Assembly: GCA_949318235.1 (NCBI GenBank)
Contig: OX439131.1
Coordinates: 8,207,811-8,271,810 of the forward strand
DNA from: Ecdyonurus torrentis
Taxonomy: Eukaryota > Arthropoda > Insecta > Ephemeroptera > Heptageniidae
Direction of reading: 5' to 3'
DNA length: 64,000 nucleotides
Shown here: positions 43,282 to 52,700 of the stretch, in pieces
Numbering within the stretch: position 1 is the stretch's first letter
How the letters are laid out: each line of letters starts with the position of its first letter
Made by a program: the position numbers and the translations under genes
Notes under the pieces: model-generated
Seen by the model: the letters and a program-made list of their open reading frames with translations, nothing else
Database searches by the model: none
Told to the model about the DNA's origin: nothing

Positions 43282-46200
43282 AGTTGATAGTTTGCTGTTT
43301 AGTTTGGTTTTGCATGATACTCACACAGGAAGTGAAAGAGAGAAAGAGAGGTGCACCATACGGCTGGTCAAGCAGGCAAGCATATTTTGGTGCTCACACA
43401 TACGAGTGATATAAGAAGGTGGAGAAATGCAGCAGTAGACACACCTTACTGCTGTTGTTGTTGCTCGATTTCATTCGCGCGGCATATCCGGCAAAATCCT
43501 TTTGTCTCATAAAAACATTGTAGTGTACAGTATGATTGTCATTGACTAATAAAGAAACCACTTTTTTTTAGGCCGACATTAAGGCGGGAAATCAGCTACT
43601 GCGGGATTTGACTAAAAAATTGTAAAGACAGAAAAATCTGAAATTTTGCACAGTGATACATTAGGATTAGGTTTCTTCAAAAATGTAAAAATTTTGGGGG
43701 GTCACCATGCTAGATTTTAAATTATGATTTTTTGAAGTTTTAGTCCCATAAGAGCCCATGTTAATTTCAATAATTAATTTCTCTCTTATCTGATGGTCAC
43801 GGGTTCTGAAAATTTTATCATAGGTAGCTGTTACTATTAACTTTCAAATGGCATCATAAAATTTTAAAGTTTTCTTTTCAGATTTTGAGATACAAGCCAT
43901 CTATATACAATCCTTAAGAAATTTTGCTCACACCCACTTCCGTTTCGACGTACTGCACATGAATAGTAAGTCAAAACAGAAGCGGATGTGACCAAAATTG
44001 CTTGAAGTCGGCCTCAAAACAGTTGTTCCTTTATTAGTCAATAAACTTAAATTTAAAAATAGTGATGCCCTTATTTCTTCTTGCCCATGTCTAATTTTTT
44101 TGGTTGTTTGTGTTTTGACAGTCCAGTCAACAGAGTGGCTTTGACAAGCGTGTCTGCATTGCTTGTGTGCACCTCCTGAACAGTTGTGTGCTCTTCAGCA
44201 CTCGCAAGATTCAAAATGGTGTCTTCCAGGTACATTATTCTACACATTTGATATAATATAGTATACCGTAAAGTGGGGGGACTTTGTTACTTTTGTATAG
44301 TACCTCAAACCTGCCTTCCTCCATTGTGATAAAACCATAAAATTATATAGAATACAGTATGTATTGTATACCTACTATCTTTGTAAATGTAAGGAATTTG
44401 TCTTTTATTATACTATGCAGATTATATCAGAGATATTAAAGAAAATAATCCATTGTGGTTAGTTATTAAAAATGTTATAAATTTGAAAGCAAACGATAGC
44501 AGAAAACCAGCAGAACCCTGGCTTGTTTTCTCATATCCTTTTCTTCTAAATTTATCAAACATTATATGGGTTTATATACTGTTAATAATAGGATGAAACA
44601 AAGGTGTTGTAAATTTGATGTAAAGTATACATATATTATTATGTCCTATGCAGGTGTCTTCCAGTCCTCAAAAAGATATCAGTCCAGAGCAAGAAGTTCT
44701 TAACTCAAGATTTGAAAGTAGAAAACGTAACAAGCCAATTGAAATTGTGCTACCACAAGAAAAAGAGCCTGAAGGTCCAATGATATTTCTAAACCGTATA
44801 CAATCGTATTCAAGCCTTTCCTCCAGATTCAAATCTTCACCAAAGTCCAAGACACTACCAACATTGCATAGTGAGGATCTGAAGAGAATTTTCAGCACTT
44901 CTTCTCCAGCTGCAAGTACTGTAACAAGTCAGGAACAGTCAGTCTCTGACAAAACCCAAAATGAAACTACATCAAAGGTTGGCCAAAGACTTGAGTCCAC
45001 AATAACATCAAATCTTAAAACTACATTAGCCAGTCCTAAACCAAGTGAGTCCAGTCCTCAAGCTAATGTGCTCAATTCTTCAGGTAAAGTTGTTTCAAGT
45101 CCTAAAGATACAGTATTGAGTTCTAAACCATTCGAGTCCAGTGCTGAAGCTTCTGTACCCAGTCCTAGAGCTACAGTATTAAAACTTACACCCAAGCCTC
45201 AAGATACTGTGTCATCTGGTGAAGTTAACAAGGAAAGGCCATGGGGAAAGCAAAGTGCAGCAAACCAGCCTATGTTGGCTAACTTCTCGAAGTCAGGGGA
45301 GGAGAAGCAACAAGTTTTCATGCACTCCTTGGATTTGTGTAAGCATGCACAGTCTCTCTCACCTGACTCAAAGCTTTCAACAAGTACCCCACGTGCCAAC
45401 CAAACTGGTGAGCCAATTTCTATTAAAGTACTATAGGTAATATGATATAGTAATTTTTTAATTTGGATATCAGTGAACTCAAGTAAGTCATTTCTGGTAC
45501 TGTACAGAAAAGGGGTGGGGGGTATGAAAAAGAAGAAGCTTTTAAAGTGCATTTAAAAAGAAAAAAATAGTTTTGTTGCTGTCTAGGAGTATTACCAGTA
45601 TTATTAAGTCCCATTGAAAATAGTTTTTTTTTTAACAGAGCCTGCAATGTTTGCTACATCACCTTTTAAAGTAATGATGTTTAATGGGGGGGGGGGGGGG
45701 GGGAATAAGGAAAGCAATGAGGGTTTTAATAATTTATTTTAACACATTCAGCTTTCAATAAAAGTTCTCAAATCAAATGAGTTTTGTTATTTTCAGATAA
45801 CTCAAAAGCTACACAGGAATCAGATCTAAGTTCCTCACCCAAGTCAAGAAGTTGTCTTCAAAGCAGCCCTAGAATGGCAGCAAGCCCTCAGAGTGCCTTC
45901 ACACTGACAACAAGCCCAAAAAGTAACCCCAATGCAAGTCCAAGAAAGAGTCCTCTCATCAGCTGGTAAGCATACTTTTAGACCCTTCTTTTTGTTTTTA
46001 TCATGAATACACAATTATTACCTGATAAAAGTTAATAATTAATCAACGTGTCCATCAAACTATTAGTTTTTAATTTTTGCTTTGTCTTTCGAATGAAGGT
46101 ACTAGTAGTTGGAGATAGATTAGAGCACGTTGATTTGAAAATTATTAAAACACAAAGATTCTCTAACTTATATAGTTGATGGGGACTTAGGGGCATAAAT

Positions 46201-49200
46201 TAGAAGGATAAAGATGAACAACACATAAGAAGGATAATGAAAAATAAGCGACTTAACGCTGGATAATGAATATGCGATAATTGATAGTTTGAAGATTTGA
46301 TAGAAAAACGCATAGATAGATTAGGAAAAATTAGGGAATGGGAGACACTTTTAAATTTCTTTTCGGCCTGGGTTAGAATATTTTCTCTACCATGGTGTCC
46401 CTGTTAGTGTAAGCTCATACTATCTCCCATTCCCCAATTTTTCCTAATCTGTCTATGTATTTCTCTGTCAAATCTTTTAATTATCTATTATCACATAGAC
46501 TATTTTTCCTAATATTTAATTGTTAATGGTTTTACTATTATTTCATAGTGCAATCCTTATAGGTATAAATATACTACGCAAACAGAAAATTTGCCATGTA
46601 AGTTGAATTACATAGTATGTTCTTATAACTAACTTAACCATAAAAATAGTATGCAACCCACATGCTCTATGTAAACAGGTGTTTCTGTACTATATAGAAA
46701 ACTTGCATTAATGTATTTGACAATGTACCATGTCAGTTCATAATTATCATTCCCTATATCAAAAAAATAACAATAAAAATAATAATATTAAAGAAAAAGA
46801 TAGAATAACCAGCAACACAGTAGATGATACAGTAGTCCATCTCCTATACTGAGAATGTCAGATCAATGCGCGCCATAATTTCGACTGGGTGAAGCGGGCT
46901 GAACTACATGCGTAACGTTACTTCAGTTACTTTTAGTTCAGTCCGCTTCACCCAGTCGGAATTATGGCGCGTTTTTTGATCTGACATTCCCAGTATAGGA
47001 GATGGACTACTGTATCATCTACTGTGAACCAGCAAGGGCCTTACCACAGTAGAAGTTCTATGGAGAGGTCGAAGTCTCGCATGGCACAGTGTTTTGTTAT
47101 AAAAAAGTTCATTTTATAACTGAGAGCTTTTGTCATATATTAATGACATTATCAATCAAAGAAGAAAATTACTTGAGCACATCACCGAGCAGTGTCTTGT
47201 CTTGTACTGCCGAGTTGTGCTCTTGCTGGTTAGGAGTTGGTATGGAGGGGTGGGAGTGGAGACATAGGAATTAGGAATTCACACTCTTTCCCTAATTCCT
47301 ATGTCTCCACTCCCAACCCTCCACCCCCTCCCCTCCATACCAACTCCTAACCAGCAAGAGCACAACTCGGCAGTACAAGACAAGACACTGCTCGGTGATG
47401 TGCTCAAGTAATTTTCTTCTTTGATTGATAATGTCATTAATATATGACGAAAGCTCTCAGTTATAAAATGAACTTTTTTATAACAAAACACTGTGCCATG
47501 CGAGACTTTGACCTCTCCATAGAACTTCTACTGTGGTAAGGCCCTTGCTGGTTATTCTATCCTTTTCTTTAATATTGATCCTAACCGCGATGGTTTTTTC
47601 CTTAAATTGAATAAAAATAAAAATAATAATAAAATAAAAAAACTTTGATACTGCAGACTGCAGTATAAATGATCAATTGCTTATTTATTTCTTCATTATT
47701 TCCACAGTCCCAGTTCTCGGAGCTCACCTCAGAGAATCTCCTTGTGCAAAAATCTAAGCTCAAGCTTTGATTCTGTTGCTGAGCCAAAAAAAGATTGTAC
47801 ATCTGATGCATCTACTTTGTCCTTGTTAGAACGAGTCATGAAAGTTACTCAGCAAAAATCTCGTATGCCCCCAACTGCATCCAAACCTCCCGCAAGGTAC
47901 TTTAATTTCACATGCAAAACCACACCAGATCCAGTTGAAGATAATGAAGCAGCTCTCTCATCTATCATCTCCTCACTGAACAGTAGTAGAGCTAGATGTG
48001 GTTATGAGAGAAATCAATCTTTGGTGCCAAAATTAATTTTACCAGAAGAAGAACCTGAAACTGCAGCAAAAGTAGATGTAGTTTTAAAGCCAATTAAGTT
48101 CACTAAAAGTCCAACAAAACCGGTACCTTTCATGCCAAACTTACCAGATCTCTCCAACATTAAAGCGGCAGCTTCTCAAACACCACAAAAACAAGACAAA
48201 CAATCAAATGAGACTGAAAACTCTCTAACTAGCATACTTAAAAAACCTAAATCTTTTATATTAGGTGCCAAGAAACCTATAGTTAAGAGGGTAACATTTA
48301 ATTCTGACCCATTTATCAAATACTTTGACTCTGATGATAAATCACAAGATTCAAACAGCAATAGTACCGAGAGAGAAAAAAGTGAAAGTAACACTCAAAA
48401 CTTTAGTGCAACAATTTCTGTGCAGTCGAATTCATCATCTCTACAATTGAATTTTACATCTGAGGATTGTTCTTCAAATATCTCTCTCAACCTTGAGAGA
48501 AAATCTCCATCCGGCGATGGAAAGACTTCTCCCAAGAAATCTAAATTAATAAAAGACGGCTCATCAGTTGGAGAATCTGCATGTAAAAGTCAGGACAAAT
48601 CTAACACTTCTGTGGAATCTCCTAGTAAAGTGAAAGTTAGACAAGAAAGTGCATGTTTCGCAAATGATAGTAAAAATTCAACACCTGAAAAATTGAAAGA
48701 GAAATATCAAAGAAGACTATCAGATGTTAAAAGTACCCCAGAATTGAAAAAACATATGCTCAAGAAGAAACTTAATGTTGATGATAGACAGCTTTCACCC
48801 AAGAAAATTAAATTAACAGAAAGCAACTCTCCAGCCAAATACTCTGCAAGTGCAGAACACAACAAATGTATCACAAAAGTAACACCTGAAAATGATAAAA
48901 TAAAATCAGATAGTAAAAACAAAAGTTTCCACCCTGTTGAAACAAATGAGTGTTATTCAAAGAGGTTATCAGAGGCCAAAGGTACTCCAGATCTGAAAAA
49001 ATCTAAAACTAAGAACCAAAAACTAAACTTATCTAAAGTTGAAGAAACATCAAACTTAGCTCCAAAAAATAATGTTTTCGACAAGAATGCAGCATCGGAA
49101 CAATTTCTTAAAGACATTGGGTTGATAGACAATGACGACATTAACTCTCATGAGGAGACATCAGTTTTAGCCCCATTATTAGAAAATGACACGGAGTTTC

Positions 49201-49640
49201 AAGCTATATCAGATACTGTGTCATGTAGTGATCCAATATCTACTGCAACATGTAGTGATGGTTTGCCAGTTCAGGAAATTAAAAAAAAGCGACGAGGAAG
49301 ACCTGCTAGCAAAAAAATAAAAAATAGCAGTGTCAGTACAACTATAGATAAGCTTGTAGATATTATATCTGAAGCAGAGACACAAAATAAGAAAATAGAA
49401 GTCTGGAAGCCAAAATATATTGCTGATCAAGTTGTAGAAAATGAATCGGAGTTTTCCAATGAAGAGCTAATCAATGCTCAAAAAGAATTAATGTCGTGTT
49501 TTGTGTATCTCACACGATGTGATGAGAACAAAAACTCAGCTCATCTGGCTGCCACATCAGATCCAAGCTCAAGCTCAGCTGATAATCAGCACTTTCAGCG
49601 TGCCAGCTCTCTCAAAGTAGAGAAAAAAAAGAAAGACTAA
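40950..49640 (+). CDS. ZAD-like/AT-hook nuclear protein, complete gene, unrecognised
   Basis: Five exons, listed separately, join in frame to 1,049 residues. Residues 14-84 hold cysteine pairs C14-x2-C17 and C74-x2-C77 around a helical stretch, with the closing block VCIACVHLLNSCVLFSTRK. This resembles the arthropod ZAD zinc-binding dimerisation domain, but no C2H2 fingers follow. The rest is Ser/Pro/Lys-rich and presumably disordered, with many SP, SSPK and SPKK motifs (SPKK is a minor-groove DNA-binding motif in histone H1 tails). Two related segments have the pattern KRLSEAKGTPDLKK / RRLSDVKSTPELKK. One AT-hook, KKRRGRPASKK, lies at about 932-942. A chromatin or transcription role is likely by inference. 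SP sites suggest proline-directed phosphorylation. I do not recognise the family. The start is the first in-frame ATG of exon 1. Confidence 0.82.
42058..42960 (-). pseudogene. Degenerate LINE reverse-transcriptase 3' fragment
   Basis: Minus-strand reading recovers the end of a reverse transcriptase: NGLKINAKKTKIVKF, FNYLGVIM and SPVASYGIEIFW. It then continues in other frames with a Cys/His-rich end (CLLCGGLCTRYHLLQCP) and an AT-rich 3' end. At least two frameshifts occur (near 42,530 and 42,300), and the 5' part is missing. It is antisense within intron 1 of the ZAD-like gene, and its sequence is unlike the intact LINE at 8-11 kb. Confidence 0.85.
42984..43510. mobile_element. Fold-back element (527 bp) around an (AG)n tract
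   Basis: Starts ATGAGACAAAAGGATTTTGC and ends GCAAAATCCTTTTGTCTCAT. The arms pair over about 200 bp (for example CCAAAATATGCTTGCC with GGCAAGCATATTTTGG). The loop contains the (GA)n microsatellite at 43,228-43,276. It lies in intron 1 of the ZAD-like gene. No clear target duplication was seen. Confidence 0.85.
43541..44042. mobile_element. Inverted-repeat element (about 500 bp)
   Basis: Termini ATTGACTAATAAAG and CTTTATTAGTCAAT are inverse copies, and the inner blocks GGCCGACATTAAG and CTTGAAGTCGGCC also pair. The interior shares a block with 37,744-37,890 and, more weakly, with about 30,645-30,790. It ends about 80 bp before exon 2 of the ZAD-like gene. Confidence 0.75.
44122..44229 (+). 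CDS. ZAD-like/AT-hook gene exon 2
   Basis: Acceptor GTTTTGACAG|TCCAGT, donor CAG|GTACAT, phase 0 on both sides. It encodes SSQQSGFDKRVCIACVHLLN and SCVLFSTRKIQNGVFQ, with the second cysteine pair of the module. Confidence 0.85.
44654..45407 (+). CDS. ZAD-like/AT-hook gene exon 3
   Basis: Acceptor CCTATGCAG|GTGTCT, donor ACTG|GTGAGC (phase 1). It encodes 251 residues of Ser/Pro/Lys-rich sequence with repeated SSP, SPK and SPR motifs. The frame runs on past the donor to a stop at about 45,436, but the donor matches the phase of exon 4. Confidence 0.82.
45686..45703. repeat. Poly-G run (18 G) in intron 3
   Basis: Eighteen consecutive G on the coding strand, about 93 bp upstream of exon 4. It could fold as a G-quadruplex in RNA or DNA. 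Confidence 0.9.
45797..45965 (+). CDS. ZAD-like/AT-hook gene exon 4
   Basis: Acceptor TTATTTTCAG|ATAACT, donor CTG|GTAAGC (phase 2). It encodes 55 residues including SSPKSRSCLQSSPRMAASPQ and further SPK/SPR motifs. Confidence 0.82.
46274..46493. mobile_element. Fold-back element (about 220 bp)
   Basis: Arms GATTTGATAGAAAAACGCAT and ATTAGGAAAAATTAGGGAATG are repeated in inverse at about 46,425-46,493. A related segment lies at 61,785-61,880 and a weaker one at about 57,670-57,880. It lies in intron 4 of the ZAD-like gene. Confidence 0.75.
46784..47576. mobile_element. Fold-back element (about 790 bp including a nested MITE)
   Basis: The left end AATATTAAAGAAAAAGATAG and the right end CTATCCTTTTCTTTAATATT are inverse. 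The arms pair almost throughout around a short spacer near 47,273-47,289. The 211-bp MITE at 46,816-47,026 is inserted in the left arm. Related shorter copies with the same 3' module (CTTGCTGG...CCTAACCGCGATG) are at about 60,102-60,345 and 60,725-61,090, with a distant one near 58,270-58,515. It fills most of intron 4 of the ZAD-like gene. Confidence 0.88.
46816..47026. mobile_element. MITE with 9-bp target duplication, copy 2 (Mutator-like)
   Basis: 211 bp with the same CACAGTAGATGATAC termini as 38,135-38,352. It is flanked by the exact 9-bp repeat AACCAGCAA (46,807-46,815 and 47,027-47,035). The duplicated bases are part of the host fold-back element, which proves insertion into it. Confidence 0.92.
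47708..49640 (+). CDS. ZAD-like/AT-hook gene exon 5 (last)
   Basis: Acceptor ATTTCCACAG|TCCCAG. It encodes 643 residues and ends at TAA (49,638-49,640). It includes VKRVTFNSDPFIKYFDSDD, SPKKSKL, SPKKIKL, the two RLS...TP(E/D)LKK segments and the AT-hook RRGRPASKK. The end is Lys-rich (EKKKKD). Confidence 0.9.
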
Positions 49641-52223
49641 CCCTACAACTTCTCAGAAAATGGATTAGCATGAAACTTCTTAATAAGTAGTTAACATGTA
49701 AAAATGATGATTCCTATAGCCTAATGTAAATCAATGAATGTTTTAAGCAGTTATTTTTGTTGGCATACATTTTTTTTTAAATTTTTCATTATATGAATAT
49801 AATTTGTTGTTAGACAATAGTTAGGCCTATTTATAATTATTTCCAAATCCATAATGATTTCATTTTATTTATTGTGTAAAAGTAAGGAGTGGAGAATGTA
49901 ATGTCACTATGTTGTCGATTTTGGCCTTTCTCATTTTTAATTTTAAGATATAAGTTAAGGAAAAAAAAGTCAACTGTGTAAAAATTCATGATGAAAAGAT
50001 TTGATTGAACAACAATTTATATATTTTGAAAAATTGGGCAAGGAAGACAGCAAAAGCAACTGCTTAGGAGAGAAAATAATTTGTAACCCATGGCAAAAAA
50101 ATAATATTGCATAAAGGATTAATTAATTAAGTGTATTTACTAGCTGCTCAATTTAATGATTGTAATATTGCATGGAAAAAAAAAGTGCCAATAATAATAT
50201 AGGAAGGACAATTTTTATCCTGTGTCAATAAGTGCTTCAGTAGAAAGTGTGCCTTTTATTAAATGTGTGTGCCGTATATTTGTGCCTTATTATAACTATA
50301 CTAAATACTATAGTACTTAAGTAATGGGGCAGACGGCGTATAGGCTATGGTGTATAATTTTTACGATACTTACAGAGTGTACTGCAAAAGCATGTAAAAA
50401 CACTCGAAAAGTATTAACACAATGCTGAAGGAAGTTTTTTTTTTTTTAATTTTTTTTAACCATTTTAAATGGCATTTTTATCAGAGTCAAAAGTACTGAT
50501 ACGATTCACAAACTGATCTAAAAATGTACGAAGCAGCATTATTTTCTACATTTAAGAAAATTTGTCTACCAAAAACGACATTAAAAAAAAAAAATAATAA
50601 TAATAAAAAAAATAAAAAAAAATAAAAATTTCTTAGGAAATTGAACTTAGTTAATCAAGGACACTGTATTTCACCCTGTGATTGCGTTTTCATTGATATT
50701 GACCCATTTTTGTCAAAGGCAATAAATGCAAAACAAATTCCTACAGGATATTTTCCTCCAAGCTTCTTATGTAATAAAAAGGAGACTGCATTGACCAAAA
50801 ACAATTTTGCCTTTCTGAAAGGTATATAATATGAAGATTAAAAAATATCCTATATAGGAATTTTACTTCGCATTTTATTGCCTTTGACAAGGTGAATATC
50901 AATACCAGATCATTTTCTCGAGGAAAATACCAGTAGGATCTGCGATTGAAATACCATTAAAAAATGGTTTAAAACAATTAAAAAAAAAAAAAAAAAAAAA
51001 TCTCTCAGGATTGTGCAAACACTTTCAGTGTGTTTTTACATGCTTTTGCAATACACTCTGTATAAGTATGGTAAAATTTGTATGCCGTACCATATGTCTG
51101 CCCAAGTAATGTATACAAAATTGTTAGTTTGATAATTCTTCTATTTATTATCTGAAACATAATTAAATATATATATATTATAATACCTTTTTTATGTTCT
51201 ATTTTGAGAAAAGCTATATGTTTTTACATGTAGCTTATTTGTAATAAAATTATAACCGACAAAAAATAAAATTCTAAAATAAGTTTAAATATCATTATAT
51301 CGCAGGCTCGGACTGGCCATAAGAGCAAGTCCGCAACTGCGGACGTGCCCTCCCCCTGTTTGGAGGTCCCTAAGGCCCAAAAAGGGGCGTAACTAGGGTG
51401 TTATGCCCCCTTTGTGGGGCTTCTAAAGAGGGTGTTACACCCCTTTTGCGGACGAGGCCCCTTGATTGCCAGTCCGACCCTGTTATATCGTTTTATTATA
51501 AATATATAGCATATAGCCTATTTAAAGAAATTTGACCATGTTAATTAATATATATTAACAAAAATAAATAATACCTCTTGAAATATGAAGTATAAATGAG
51601 AGTTTACAAATGAAAATGACACTATAATATATATCTTGATCTGTTCACTTGTTCAGTCTGCCCCATGTATAGCATTTGGGAATATATTGCACTTTTGGTA
51701 CTTCGGTACTTTTGTTATTACATTACACCTTATTTCTGACCAAGTTCTGACAAGGCTGAATAAAATAATGGGGTACAAATAATGCTATTAATAATATATT
51801 ATATTACAGTAGAAACTGCTATTATTGGTTCATATTTCAGAGAAAGAAAGATTACATTACAAAATATTGTTTGTTTTAACTGAATTGTGAATAATAAAGA
51901 ATTAATTTAACATCATATAATTTGAGTGAGATTATAAATTAAATTGTTTGATGCTCGTGGATCGTGGATTAGTTTGGAGTTTCGGACAAAGTCGGACAAA
52001 GTTGGAACACATTACAAATTTAAACAGTAGCGCCACTAGCGCCGCAGAGCATTGAAGATCGATTCTCAACTGTTCGGTATTTTAGCCAGCTGGTGGTGGA
52101 TAATAATAATTGATTTCCTAAATTTATTTATATAAATGGGGATATTGCCTGGTATTTAAGGACATTTAATGAATTCTGTGTTTGTATTTGAGGTTCTAAT
52201 GAATGTAGTGATACTAATCAATA
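49641..52223. other. 3' untranslated and intergenic region between the two plus-strand genes
   Basis: AT-rich, with poly-A and poly-T runs (50,434-50,460 and about 50,980-51,000), one hAT-like MITE (51,303-51,482) and no recognisable coding sequence. Candidate polyadenylation signals (AATAAA) occur, for example near 51,243; the real one is not determinable. The last 250 bp, including the GC-richer GCGCCACTAGCGCCGCAGAG near 52,030, probably hold the promoter and 5' untranslated exon of the BTBD1/2-like gene. Confidence 0.5.
51303..51482. mobile_element. hAT-like MITE with 8-bp target duplication, copy 1
   Basis: 180 bp. Termini CAGGCTCGGACTGGC and GCCAGTCCGACCCTG are inverse, with exact 8-bp flanking repeats TTATATCG (51,295-51,302 and 51,483-51,490). 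CAGRG-type termini with 8-bp duplications are characteristic of the hAT superfamily. A second copy is at 60,760-60,936. Confidence 0.92.
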
Positions 52224-52232
52224 ATGGATAAG
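52224..52232 (+). CDS. BTBD2: BTBD1/2-like exon 1 (start codon)
   Basis: ATGGATAAG|GTTAGT: only Met-Asp-Lys is coded before a near-consensus donor. Phase 0 fits exon 2. It is chosen because exon 2 is open back to its acceptor without an ATG before the conserved part. Confidence 0.65.
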
Positions 52233-52604
52233 GTTAGTATTTGATGTTAAATTAATGGTTCACATCTTGGCATTCGTCATCCATCGTTTGATGGGTGGCT
52301 GCTATCATATCTAAACAGCACAGTTCTTGCTCCTAAAAATAATATGTTTTGATTATATTTTTTATTAAATATCATAGCATTGTCATAAGATGTCACGTGG
52401 GCCGTGGGCTACGTATGTATGTGTATGTATGTATGTAATGTACCGAAATGAAATGAATAACCTGCAATTTTAGTAATGCTTTATGCTTTTCCGTCTATAG
52501 TTGTGCAGGTTTTTCATTTCCTTGCGGTACATATATACATATATAAAATAAACTATGTATGTATGTATGATCATTACATACACCATACACACGCACACAC
52601 ACAT

Positions 52605-52700
<96 letters not shown>

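Noticed and set aside
47089..47491. Two nearly identical 61- and 70-residue frames on opposite strands
   Set aside because: They are the two arms of one fold-back element read in each direction.
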